Origin: Streptomyces sp. IMTB 2501 | GTDB taxonomy: Bacteria > Actinomycetota > Actinomycetes > Streptomycetales > Streptomycetaceae | Assembly: GCF_001953885.1 (NCBI RefSeq) | Contig: NZ_MQUS01000026.1 | Span: 4,372-68,371, forward strand | Direction: 5' to 3' | DNA length: 64,000 nt | Shown here: positions 16,880 through 26,054 of the stretch, piece by piece | How positions within the stretch are numbered: the first letter of the stretch is position 1 | How the letters are laid out: each line of letters opens with the position of its first letter | Translations under genes and position numbers: made by a program | The notes under the pieces: model-generated | Seen by the model: the letters and a program-made list of their open reading frames with translations, nothing else | Told to the model about the DNA's origin: nothing | Databases searched by the model: none

Positions 16880-17815
16880 TCACCGGTCCGGCTCGGGATC
16901 CTTCAGCCAGTTGACCAGTTCCGTGGAGAACGCCGTCGGGTCCTCCTCGTGCGGGAAGTGTCCGAGACCGTCGAACAGGCGCCAGCGGTACGGCGCTTCG
17001 ACGTATTCGCCCGAACCGGCCGCGCTGCGTGTGCGCGTCACCGGGTCCAGCGAGCCGTGCAGATGCAGCGTCGGCACCCGCACCGGCCGCCTCATCCGCC
17101 GGTTGAACTGGATGCCGTCCGGGCGGGCCAGCGAGCGCACCAGCCAGCGGTACGGCTCGATCGCGCAGTGCGCGGTCGACGGGATGCACATGGCCCGCTG
17201 GTACGTCTCCACCGCCTCGTCCTCCGGCGGCTGCGGACCGGACCACTCCCGGATCAGCCGGCCCACCAACGCCCCACCATCAGCGGTGAGTTGACGCTCC
17301 GGAAGCCAAGGCCGCTGGAAACCCCAGATGTAGGAGTTGGCGGCCGTCTGCCGGGCGTCCCGCAGCATCGCCGAGCGCCAGCGCCGCGGATGCGGCATCG
17401 ACACCACGGCGAGGCGCCGGACGAGCTTGGGCCGCATCGTCGCCGCCGTCCACGCCAGATAGCCGCCCAGGTCGTGGCCGACCAGCGCCGCGTCCGGCTC
17501 GCCGAGCGAGCGGATCACGCCGGTGACGTCGAGGGCGAGGTTGGCGGGGTCGTACCCGCGGGGCGTGCGGTCGCTGCCGCCGACGCCCCGCAGGTCCATC
17601 GCCACCGCCCGGTAGCCCGCGTCCGCGAGCGCGACCAGCTGGTGCCGCCAGGTCCACCAGAACTGCGGGAAGCCGTGCAGCAGCAGCACCAGGGGGCCGT
17701 CGCCGAGTTCGGCGATGTGGAAGCGCGCGCCGTTGGCGGCGACGTCCCTGTGCGTCACCTTTTTCCCGTGGGGAACGTCCATCCGTACCAGAGCCGAGGG
17801 GGCGGGGTCCGTCAT
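16880..17815 (-). CDS. Alpha/beta hydrolase (epoxide hydrolase-like)
   Basis: 311-aa cytoplasmic hydrolase. HGFPQFWWTW is the oxyanion segment, VGHDLGG the nucleophile elbow with Asp rather than Ser as nucleophile (typical of epoxide hydrolases and haloalkane dehalogenases), and the catalytic His is in GLGHFPHEED. Its ATG overlaps the stop of the holin-family gene (ATGA, 17812-17815), so the pair is coupled. Substrate unknown. Confidence 0.88.
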   Translation of the reverse strand: MTDPAPSALVRMDVPHGKKVTHRDVAANGARFHIAELGDGPLVLLLHGFPQFWWTWRHQLVALADAGYRAVAMDLRGVGGSDRTPRGYDPANLALDVTGVIRSLGEPDAALVGHDLGGYLAWTAATMRPKLVRRLAVVSMPHPRRWRSAMLRDARQTAANSYIWGFQRPWLPERQLTADGGALVGRLIREWSGPQPPEDEAVETYQRAMCIPSTAHCAIEPYRWLVRSLARPDGIQFNRRMRRPVRVPTLHLHGSLDPVTRTRSAAGSGEYVEAPYRWRLFDGLGHFPHEEDPTAFSTELVNWLKDPEPDR

Positions 17816-18300
17816 GACTGTGAGCGTGCCACAGCTTCGATGGCCGCGGGGGTCCGGTCCTCGGGCAGCTCCGCGCGCGGGTGCGGCTTGGCGTTCTGCA
17901 GGACGCCCGCCGTCTCCTTCATCGACGCGGCCACCTTCTGCGGGCCCTGGCTCCTCTTGGCCTTCTTCGCGAAGGCCACGCCGATGATCCCGAGGAGGAT
18001 GGCGACGAGCACGTTGGCCGCGAAGGACAGCACGAAGCAGATCGCCAGGTTCCAGTGGCTCCAGGTCCGGATGCCGTAGGCGAGGGCGAAGTTGAGCATC
18101 GGCAGGGAGAAGAGGAGCACCGCGGCCGCCACAGTGAAGGCGCCGCCGCTGACCGCGCCGCGCTTCACGTCCTGCTTCAGCTGGGCCTTGGCCAGGGCGA
18201 TCTCGTCGTGCACCAGCGCCGACATTTCGGTCGTCGCCGAGGCGAACAGCTGGCCGATGCTGCGTTCGGCGCCGACCGGGCTGCCGTCGGGTGCGCTCAT
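17812..18300 (-). CDS. Phage-holin-family (DUF1469-like) membrane protein
   Basis: 162-aa protein: an N-terminal amphipathic helix with MSALVHDEIALAKAQLKQDVK, then two membrane segments (about 54-80 and 85-113), then a basic linker and Pro/Ala/Glu tail. This matches the actinobacterial holin-superfamily/ACT-like group whose role is unknown and which is not a lysis protein. Coupled to the downstream hydrolase by a 4-nt overlap. Confidence 0.8.
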   Translation of the reverse strand: MSAPDGSPVGAERSIGQLFASATTEMSALVHDEIALAKAQLKQDVKRGAVSGGAFTVAAAVLLFSLPMLNFALAYGIRTWSHWNLAICFVLSFAANVLVAILLGIIGVAFAKKAKRSQGPQKVAASMKETAGVLQNAKPHPRAELPEDRTPAAIEAVARSQS

Positions 18301-18404
18301 CGCGTTCTCCCTCAGTGGTCTCTCGTGCCGCGGGCGTACCAGCCGTCGTAGGCGGCCGGCCGGCCCGCTCGTATGGCCGTCTTGCTTTGTACCGTCTCGT
18401 CAGA

Positions 18405-19838
18405 TCATGCCGGACGGTCGCCCTCCTCGCCTGCCCCGCCCGGTACTTCCGCAAGCCCGTGGCGCGCCGCGGCCGCCCGCTCCGCCGCGATCCGCCGGGG
18501 TTCGGCGGCCTTGCGCTCATGGATCTCGGCCATGCGCAGGTGATAGGCCGGGTCGTCCTGCTCGTAGATGTCCGGGATGCCGTCGAGGTCGTCGTCGCGG
18601 TCCTCCTCCGCGCACAGCCTGCGGTACTTGGCGTTGCGTATCTTCAGCAGCACCGTCGCGCACACCGCCGCTATCAGCGATCCGGCGAGGACGGCGGCCT
18701 TGACCTCGTCGGTGAGGACGGCGTCGCCGGCGAAGGCGAGTTCGCCGATGAGCAGGGAGACGGTGAAGCCGATGCCGGCGAGGGAGGCCACCGCGAAGAC
18801 GTCGGCCCAGGCGAGGTCCTCACTGAGGGAGGCACGGGTGAAGCGGACGGTGAGCCAGGTGCCGCCGAAGATGCCGAGCGCCTTGCCGACGACGAGCCCC
18901 AGCACCACACCGAGCGTCTCCGGCTTCGTGAACACGTCCCCGAGCGCTCCTCCGGAGATCTTCACCCCGGCGCTGAACAGCGCGAACAACGGCACGGCGA
19001 GCCCGGCGGACAGAGGCCGCACCAGGTGCTCGATGTGCTCGCCCGGCGAGTGCTGCTCACCTTCACGGGTGGTGCAGCGCAGCATCAGGCCCATCGCCAC
19101 ACCGGCGATGGTGGCGTGCACGCCGCTGTTGTACATCAGCGCCCAGATCAGCACGGCCAGCGGCACATACACGTACCAGCCGCGCACGCCCTTGCGCAGC
19201 AGCAGCCAGAAGACCACCAGTCCGGCGACGGCGCCGCCGAGCGCGGCGAAGTTCAGCCGGTCGGTGAAGAAGATCGCGATGATCAGGATCGCGAAGAGGT
19301 CGTCGACGACCGCGAGGGTGAGCAGGAAGGCGCGCAGCGAGCTGGGCAGGGAGGTGCCGATGACCGCGAGGACGGCGAGCGCGAAGGCGATGTCGGTGGC
19401 GGTGGGCACCGCCCAGCCCTGTGTCGAGCCGTGCCCGGTGAGGTTGGTGAGGGTGTAGACGAGCGCGGGTACGGCCATGCCGCACAGCGCGGCCACCACG
19501 GGCAGTACGGCCGCCCTGGGGTCGCGCAGGTCTCCGGCGACCAGCTCACGCTTCAGCTCGATGCCGGCGACGAAGAAGAACACCGCGAGCAGACCGTCGG
19601 CCGCCCAGTGGGCGACCGAGAGGTTCAGGCCGAGGGTGCCGTGGCCCAGGTGGAAGTCGCCGACCGACTCGTAGCTGTGCCGCAGGGCGGGGATGTTCGC
19701 CCAGATCAGCGCTGCTACGGCGGCGAGGAGGAGCAGGATGCCGCCGACGGTCTCGGTGCGCAGCGCGTCCGCGACGATGGCGCGCTCGGGCAGGGAGAGG
19801 CGTCCGAAGGCTTTGCGGGGGGTGCGGGGCGCGGTCAT
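18405..19838 (-). CDS. nhaA: NhaA sodium/proton antiporter
   Basis: 477-aa inner-membrane antiporter with about 12 membrane segments. The paired aspartates of the ion site are in AVVDDLFAILIIAIFF (E. coli D163/D164). The C-terminal 70 residues are a hydrophilic, charged extension absent from E. coli NhaA. ATG 19838 has GGAG 9 nt upstream; earlier in-frame codons are not membrane-like. An imperfect A/T-rich palindrome sits about 80-100 nt upstream. Confidence 0.93.
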   Translation of the reverse strand: MTAPRTPRKAFGRLSLPERAIVADALRTETVGGILLLLAAVAALIWANIPALRHSYESVGDFHLGHGTLGLNLSVAHWAADGLLAVFFFVAGIELKRELVAGDLRDPRAAVLPVVAALCGMAVPALVYTLTNLTGHGSTQGWAVPTATDIAFALAVLAVIGTSLPSSLRAFLLTLAVVDDLFAILIIAIFFTDRLNFAALGGAVAGLVVFWLLLRKGVRGWYVYVPLAVLIWALMYNSGVHATIAGVAMGLMLRCTTREGEQHSPGEHIEHLVRPLSAGLAVPLFALFSAGVKISGGALGDVFTKPETLGVVLGLVVGKALGIFGGTWLTVRFTRASLSEDLAWADVFAVASLAGIGFTVSLLIGELAFAGDAVLTDEVKAAVLAGSLIAAVCATVLLKIRNAKYRRLCAEEDRDDDLDGIPDIYEQDDPAYHLRMAEIHERKAAEPRRIAAERAAAARHGLAEVPGGAGEEGDRPA

Positions 19839-19915
19839 GGAGATCTCCGGTGGGTAGGCAGGACGGCTCACATGCCGACCAGACTTCCCGGCGCACCCTT
19901 GTCGCGTTCTTGACG

Positions 19916-19936
19916 CTTTACTTAGCTTACCTAAAG
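19916..19936. promoter_or_regulatory. A/T-rich imperfect palindrome upstream of nhaA
   Basis: CTTTA (19916-19920) and TAAAG (19932-19936) flank TAGCTTA. The right half GCTTACCTAA resembles one half of a DtxR/DmdR1 iron box, but the left half does not. It may simply be the nhaA promoter core. Confidence 0.25.
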
Positions 19937-20012
19937 TTGCGTGGGGGCTCAAAGGGTGCGGTGACCCGGAGGGTGCGGTCCGGGACCGGTGATCTTCACC
20001 GTAGACGCAAAA

Positions 20013-20042
20013 GGGGCACCCAGCCTGTCGGCCGGGTGCCCC
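20013..20042 (-). terminator. Intrinsic terminator of the acetyl-CoA synthetase gene
   Basis: Stem GGGGCACCC/GGGTGCCCC with a 12-nt loop, followed on the minus strand by TTTTGC. It starts 16 nt after the stop codon. Classic Rho-independent layout. Confidence 0.82.
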
Positions 20043-20057
20043 CGAGGCTGATGCCGG

Positions 20058-22013
20058 TCAGTCCTCGCTCGGCGCCGCCGGCAGCCTGGTCTGGATGAGG
20101 TCCATGACCGTGGAGTCCGTCAGCGTGGTGACGTCACCGAGCTGGCGGTTCTCGGCCACGTCCCGCAGCAGGCGGCGCATGATCTTGCCGGAGCGGGTCT
20201 TGGGCAGCTCGGCCACCGGCAGGATCCGCTTGGGCTTGGCGATCGGACCGAGCGTGGCGCCCACGTGGTCGCGCAGCTCGCCGACGAGCCCCTCGGTCTC
20301 CGCGGCCGTACCGCGCAGGATCACGAACGCGACGATCGCCTGGCCGGTGGTCTCATCCGCGGCCCCGACGACGGCCGCCTCGGCGACCGCCGAGTGGGAG
20401 ACGAGCGCCGACTCCACCTCGGTGGTGGAGATGTTGTGGCCCGACACGAGCATCACGTCATCGACCCGGCCGAGGAGCCAGATGTCGCCGTCGTCGTCCT
20501 TCTTCGCGCCGTCGCCGGCGAAGTACTTGCCCTCGAAACGGGACCAGTAGGTGTCGATGAACCGCTGGTCGTCGCCCCAGATGGTGCGCAGCATCGACGG
20601 CCACGGCTCGGTCAGCACCAGATAGCCACCGCCGCCGTTGGGCACCTCGTGCGCCTCGTCGTCGACGACGGTCGCCGAGATGCCGGGCAGCGGGGTCTGC
20701 GCGGAACCGGGCTTGGCGTCGGTGACACCCGGCAACGGGGAGATCATCATGGCGCCGGTCTCGGTCTGCCACCAGGTGTCCACGACGGGCGTCCGGTCCG
20801 CGCCGATGTTCTTGCGGTACCAGATCCACGCCTCGGGGTTGATCGGCTCGCCGACCGACCCCAGGACCCGCAGGCTGCTGAGGTCGAACTTGGCGGGGAT
20901 GTCGTCGCCCCACTTCATGAACGTCCGGATCGCCGTCGGCGCGGTGTAGAGGATCGAGACCTTGTACTTCTGCACGATCTCCCAGAACCGGCCCTGGTGC
21001 GGGGTGTCCGGCGTGCCCTCGTACATGACCTGCGTCGCGCCGTTGGCCAGGGGGCCATAGACGATGTACGAGTGCCCGGTGACCCAGCCGACGTCGGCCG
21101 TGCACCAGTACACGTCCGTCTCCGGCTTGAGGTCGAACACCGCCCAGTGCGTGTACGCCGCCTGGGTGAGATAGCCGCCGGAGGTGTGCAGGATGCCCTT
21201 CGGCTTACCGGTGGTGCCGGAGGTGTAGAGGATGAACAGCGGGTGCTCCGCCTCGAACGCCTCCGGGGTGTGCTCGGCCGGCTGACGCTCGACCAGGTCG
21301 TGCCACCAGTGGTCCCGCTCGTCGTTCCAGGCCACGTCCTGGCCGGTACGGCGCACCACCAGCACGTGCTCCACGTTGTCGACCTTGCCGATCGCCTCGT
21401 CCACGGCCGGCTTGAGCGCGGAGGGCTTGCCACGCCGGTAGCCGCCGTCGGAGGTGATGACGACCTTGGCGTCCGCGTCCTGGATGCGGGTCGCGAGCGC
21501 GTCGGCCGAGAAGCCGCCGAAGACCACCGAGTGGGCGGCGCCGATCCGGGCCGAGGCCAGCATCGCGATGGCGGTCTCGGGGATCATCGGCATGTAGATG
21601 GCGACCCGGTCGCCCTTGCGGACACCCAGCTCCAGGAGGGCGTTGGCCGCCTTGGAGACCTCGTCCTTCAGCTCCGCGTAGGTGATCGAGCGGCTGTCGC
21701 CGGGCTCACCCTCGAAGTGGATGGCGACCCGGTCCCCGAGACCGGCCTCCACATGGCGGTCCACGCAGTTGTACGCGACGTTCAGTTCGCCGTCCTTGAA
21801 CCACTTCGCGAACGGCGGGTTCGACCAGTCCAGCGTCTCGGCAGGCTCCTTGGCCCAGGTCAGCCGGCGGGCCTGCTCGGCCCAGAAGCCGAGCCTGTCA
21901 GCCTTGGCCTGTGCATACGCCTCCGCGGTGACGTTGGCATGCGCGGCCAGGTCGGCGGGCGGCGCGAACCTGCGTTCTTCCTTGAGCAGGTTGGCCAGGC
22001 TCTCGTTGCTCAC
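20058..22013 (-). CDS. acsA: Acetyl-CoA synthetase (AMP-forming)
   Basis: 651-aa adenylate-forming enzyme that converts acetate, ATP and CoA to acetyl-CoA. P-loop-like ILYTSGTTGKPKGI, the A5 region WWQTETGAMM, the hinge GRVDDVM, and the acetylatable lysine in PKTRSGKIMRR are all present. Start is GTG 22013 (VSNESLANLLKEERRF) with GGGAGA upstream. Size is normal. A DasR-type operator-like sequence lies about 90 nt upstream, which would link acetate re-use to N-acetylglucosamine catabolism. Confidence 0.95.
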   Translation of the reverse strand: MSNESLANLLKEERRFAPPADLAAHANVTAEAYAQAKADRLGFWAEQARRLTWAKEPAETLDWSNPPFAKWFKDGELNVAYNCVDRHVEAGLGDRVAIHFEGEPGDSRSITYAELKDEVSKAANALLELGVRKGDRVAIYMPMIPETAIAMLASARIGAAHSVVFGGFSADALATRIQDADAKVVITSDGGYRRGKPSALKPAVDEAIGKVDNVEHVLVVRRTGQDVAWNDERDHWWHDLVERQPAEHTPEAFEAEHPLFILYTSGTTGKPKGILHTSGGYLTQAAYTHWAVFDLKPETDVYWCTADVGWVTGHSYIVYGPLANGATQVMYEGTPDTPHQGRFWEIVQKYKVSILYTAPTAIRTFMKWGDDIPAKFDLSSLRVLGSVGEPINPEAWIWYRKNIGADRTPVVDTWWQTETGAMMISPLPGVTDAKPGSAQTPLPGISATVVDDEAHEVPNGGGGYLVLTEPWPSMLRTIWGDDQRFIDTYWSRFEGKYFAGDGAKKDDDGDIWLLGRVDDVMLVSGHNISTTEVESALVSHSAVAEAAVVGAADETTGQAIVAFVILRGTAAETEGLVGELRDHVGATLGPIAKPKRILPVAELPKTRSGKIMRRLLRDVAENRQLGDVTTLTDSTVMDLIQTRLPAAPSED

Positions 22014-22099
22014 GACATCTCCCTCTCGAAGGGTGTCCGTTGTGTCCCAGGCCACAGCTCATCAGACGCGGGGGTCCGATGACAAGGGCCGACGGAAAA

Positions 22100-22115
22100 A
22101 TTGGTTTAGACCTAT
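22100..22115 (-). promoter_or_regulatory. dre-like (DasR-type) sequence upstream of acsA
   Basis: The core GGTTTAGACC (22103-22112) differs by one base from the GGTCTAGACC core of DasR operators. It lies in the 5' region of acsA. Match and distance are seen; regulation is inferred. Confidence 0.4.
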
Positions 22116-22144
22116 CCAGGTGCCCCTGCCGAAGTGCCGTTCTC

Positions 22145-24477
22145 TCACGTCGGACTGTGCGTCTCCCCGGTGACCACCCCTTCCGTGATCTTTCCCCTGA
22201 CGCCCTCGAACAGGCCGCCCTCTTCGCTCCCCGCCGGCAGATACGCCTGCGCCTCACTCACGTGGAAGTACATCCCGTGCAGCTCCAGCTCGCCCCGGGC
22301 CAGCGTCCGGGCCACCGGGGTGTGCGCCCGCAGGTGCTCCGGCTGCTGGAGCACGTTGACCAGACACAGCCGCTCCAACGCGTCCGCCGGAGACCGGCCC
22401 GCGAGCCGGGGCCGGGCGCGCCGGTCCTCGGTCATCCGCGCCAGACTCGGCAGCCCGTGCCGGTGCCAGCGCCGCAGCGGGGTGCTCCCGCCCACCCCGC
22501 TCGCGGTCGGCAGCGCCTGCATCGCCCCGCATCCCGAGTGCCCGCACACGGTGATGGAGCGCACCCCGAGCACCTCCACGGCGTACTCGACGGCGGCCGC
22601 CACCGAGTCGTCGCCGTGTTCCTCGCCCGGCGCCGGCACCAGGTTGCCGACGTTGCGGACGACGAACAGATCGCCGGGACCGCTGGCGGTGGTCATCGAC
22701 GTGCCGGGCCGGGAGTCGGCACAGGTGAGGAAGAGCTGCGCGGGCCGCTGCCCCTCCCGGGCGAGCCGCGCCAGCTCCGCCCGCACCAGCGGCGCGGTGT
22801 TGCGCTGGAACGAGCCGATCCCACGGGCGAGTTCCCGCCCCGCGTCCCGGCCCGCCGGGGCGGCGACGATTTCCGGGAAGCAGGACCGGTGAGTGCCAGG
22901 GAGTCCAGGGCCGGCGGCGGCACCGGGTGGACGGGGGCGGCCCGGCGGTCCGGATTCCGCCGCGCCGGCCCGACACCTCGGCCTACCGCCTCGCGCGGTG
23001 TGGGCACACGTCCAGTCCTGCAGTGACTCGTACGCCGCGTGGTCCATGAACGAACCGTCCAACTCCACGACGGCGTGGGCGCCTTGGGGTACGAGATGCA
23101 GGGCTTGGCTGAGCCGGGGCACCGCGAGGAACGTCAACTGACCTTGGATCCGTACGTGATGGACTCCTTCCTTCTCTTCGTGGGTGATGCGGGTGCGGGC
23201 AAGGCGGTGGAGGGCGAGGGCGACCGCCACGGCGACGCCGAGGAACACGCCCTCAAGGACGCCGAGGACCACCGCGCCGAGTGTGGTCACGGCGTAGACC
23301 GGCACTTCCCGGTGGCGCGTCACCGCGCGGATGTGGTGCAGGGACATCATCTGGATACCGACGGCCATCACCAGGGCGGCGAGGGAGGCGAGCGGGATCT
23401 CCCCCAGGACCGGGACCATCAGCAGCGCGGCGACTACTACGAGAACGCCGTGCGGCGTCGTGGAGTTCCGGCTCAGCGCACCGGAGTTCACGTTCGCGGT
23501 ACTGCGCACGGCCACCCCGGCGACCGGCAGTCCGCCGAGCGCCCCGGAGACGATGCTGGCGGCGCCCTGGCCCAGCAGCTCCCGGTCGAGGTCGGAGCGG
23601 CCCCGCCCCGGGAGACACTGCCGGGGCGGGCCGCGACCAGCTTGTCCACGGCCACCGCCCCGAGCAGCGACTGCACGCTGCGCACCAGGGTGGTGGTGAG
23701 CACGGCGGCAGCGAGGCCGAGCGCAGGACCCTCGGGCAGTCCGGCCAGGGCGTGGCTGCGCCAGGCCGGCAGCTCGACCCGGGGCAGGGCCAGCCCGGTG
23801 AGGGCCGCCGTCGCGGTCGACCCGGCCACGGCCACGAGCGCGGCAGGCACTCTCCGCAGCAGCCGACCGGGGCAGCCGGGCAGACGGAGCCAGGCCAGCA
23901 GCAGGGCGAGCGTCAGCGCGCTCATCGAGACGGCGCCCGGACGCAGACCTGCCAACTGGGCGGGCAGCGCACGCAGGTTGGCGAGGACGGAGCCGTCCGG
24001 GCTGCCGCCGAGGACGATGTGCAGCTGGGCGACGGCGATGGTGATGCCGATCCCGGCGAGCATGCCGTGCACCACGGCGGGGCTGACCGTGAGCGCGCCG
24101 CGCGCCACCCGCAGACAGCCGAGAGCGAGCTGGGCGAGTCCGGCGATGACGGTGATGCCGCACGTCGCCCGCCAGCCGTAGCGGTGGATCAGGTCGGCGG
24201 TGACCACGGTGAGCCCGGCGGCGGGACCGCTGACCTGGAGCGGGCAGCCGCCGAGCCGGCCGACGACGAGTCCGCCCACGGCGGCGGCGACGAGGCCGGC
24301 CTGGAGCGGAGCGCCGGTGGCCAGGGCAATGCCCAGGGACAGGGGCAGGGCGATGAGGAAGACCGAGACGGACGCGGACGGGTCGGCGCCCGCCACGGGG
24401 AAGCGGGGCCGGTGGCCCGGCGGCGGGGCGTGCGGCGGATGCGGGTGCTGAGGGTGCGGGGGTGCGCAGGCTGACAT
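22145..24477 (-). pseudogene. SulP transporter/beta-carbonic anhydrase fusion, frame-disrupted
   Basis: The intact family protein is about 780-830 aa: a SulP anion transporter followed by a beta-carbonic anhydrase (Rv3273-like). Here the SulP start is ATG 24477 with GGAGGAG upstream. The first frame covers the early SulP segments through VAVDKLVAARPG (to about 23615). The protein then continues one frame over from SDLDRELLGQGAAS (about 23600) through the STAS-like region GSFMDHAAYESLQDW (to about 22995). A short stretch with CRRRPWTPW is in the third frame (about 22985-22885). The frame then returns for the carbonic anhydrase (LTCADSR and GHSGCGAM zinc ligands) to the stop at 22145. All domains are recognisable, so the gene is recently broken or the sequence carries indel errors in G/C runs. 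Confidence 0.8.
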
Positions 24478-24757
24478 GGTCCCGTCTCCTCCGGGGCGGC
24501 ACGGTCGCGGACTGGGCGGGATGGATCAACGCCGGTAAACGAATCGCAATGACACGTAAAGACAAGGCATTGCTTTTCGGTGCAAATGGCCCAGTCGATC
24601 GCACGCATGAGTGAACTAATCATTTGATCGGCTTGTCGTACTAATTCCTTCTCGCTCCCGTGGGACCTTGGCGGCGCTGCCGGTGCAGTCCCGGCATATC
24701 GCCAGAAAGCAGCCCACGTCAGCGTTCGCCTGAGAGAAGGAAGAAGGTGGGCGGAGC

Positions 24758-26023
24758 ATGACCGCCACCCAGAGGATCGCCGTCGGCGTCGTGGTCGCCG
24801 CGGCCTGTGCCTCGTCGCTCGCCGGTTGCGCGACCGGCTCCCACGGTTCGAAGAAAGGGGTGTCCGGCCCGCAGAAGGCTGCCCCGGCGCCCCAGAGTGT
24901 GCTCCGGCTGATCGGTGACGGATCCACCGCGTACACCGGCTCTCAGCCGCATCTGCCCAGACCGGAGCGGCTGAAGCCGGGGCAGAAGCCGCCGCAGTTC
25001 GTGGTGTTCTCCTGGGACGGAGCGGGCGAGGACAGCCAGAAGCTGTTCTCGCACTTCCGCAAGGTCTCCAAGGAGAACCGCGCGACCATGACGTACTTCC
25101 TCAGTGGCGTGTACATGTTGCCGAAGGAGAAGCGCGAACAGTACAAGCCGCCCCAGCACTCGCCGGGCAGTTCCGACATCGGCTTCAACGACGAGAAGGG
25201 GATCGCCGACACCGTCAAACAGGCCCGGCTCGCCTGGCTGGAGGGCAACGAGATCGGCACGCACTTCAACGGCCACTTCTGCGGGCCCGACGGCGGGGTC
25301 GGCACCTGGTCGGTGGACGAGTGGAAGAGCGAGATCGCTCAGGCGAAGCAGTTCGTCAAGTCCTGGAAGTCCAACACCGGCATGAAGAAGTCGGCTCCGC
25401 TTCCCTTCGACTACGACAAGGAGCTGATCGGTGCCCGCACCCCCTGCCTGGAGGGCCAGCAGAACTTCATCAAGGCCGCCAGCCAGTTGGGCTTCCGCTA
25501 CGACTCCAGCGGGGTCAACGAGCAGGTCTGGCCCAAGAAGAAGGAAGGCCTGTGGGACCTGTCGATGCAGCTGGTGCCCTTCCCCGGGCACACCTATGAA
25601 CAGCTGACCATGGACTACAACTTCATGGTCAACCAGTCCGGCACCCAGACCCAGGGCGACCCTGACAAGTTCGACTACTGGGGCGACCAGATGCGCGACG
25701 GCCTCGTCAAGGGCTTCTACCGGGCCTACGACGGCAACCGCGCACCGCTGATCATCGGCAACCACTTCGAGTCGTGGAATGGCGGCACTTACATGCGCGC
25801 CGTCGACGACACGGTCAGGGAGGTGTGCAACAAGCCCGGCGTGCGCTGTGTGTCCTTCCACCAGCTGGCCGACTGGCTGGACGCCCAGGACCCGAAGGTC
25901 CTGAAGCAGCTGCGCACCCTGCAGGTGGGCGAGGCCCCCCGGCAAGGCTGGGCGTCCTTCCTGTCCGGCAGCCCGGCCCCGGCCCCGAAGGGCGTGCCCG
26001 GGGCGCCGGCGGTCAAGCAGTAG
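24758..26023 (+). CDS. Lipoprotein with polysaccharide deacetylase-like domain
   Basis: 421-aa exported lipoprotein: signal peptide with lipobox SLAGC (C24). The NodB-like fold starts with FVVFSWDGAGE (catalytic Asp position) and contains EIGTHFNGHFC, the H-x3-H metal motif. It differs enough from cell-wall deacetylases that the substrate is open. The start ATG has GGAAGAAGG upstream. The 280-nt gap on its 5' side (24478-24757) is comparatively AT-rich and must hold its promoter and that of the divergent SulP gene. It ends 31 nt from the convergent ATPase gene. Confidence 0.8.
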   Translation: MTATQRIAVGVVVAAACASSLAGCATGSHGSKKGVSGPQKAAPAPQSVLRLIGDGSTAYTGSQPHLPRPERLKPGQKPPQFVVFSWDGAGEDSQKLFSHFRKVSKENRATMTYFLSGVYMLPKEKREQYKPPQHSPGSSDIGFNDEKGIADTVKQARLAWLEGNEIGTHFNGHFCGPDGGVGTWSVDEWKSEIAQAKQFVKSWKSNTGMKKSAPLPFDYDKELIGARTPCLEGQQNFIKAASQLGFRYDSSGVNEQVWPKKKEGLWDLSMQLVPFPGHTYEQLTMDYNFMVNQSGTQTQGDPDKFDYWGDQMRDGLVKGFYRAYDGNRAPLIIGNHFESWNGGTYMRAVDDTVREVCNKPGVRCVSFHQLADWLDAQDPKVLKQLRTLQVGEAPRQGWASFLSGSPAPAPKGVPGAPAVKQ

Positions 26024-26054
26024 GTGTCAAGCGGTGAGGGACAAGCAGCAGGCG

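Noticed and set aside
19916..19936. Iron box (DtxR/DmdR1) upstream of nhaA
   Set aside because: Only the right half matches; the left half is unlike the consensus. Kept only as a low-confidence A/T-rich palindrome.
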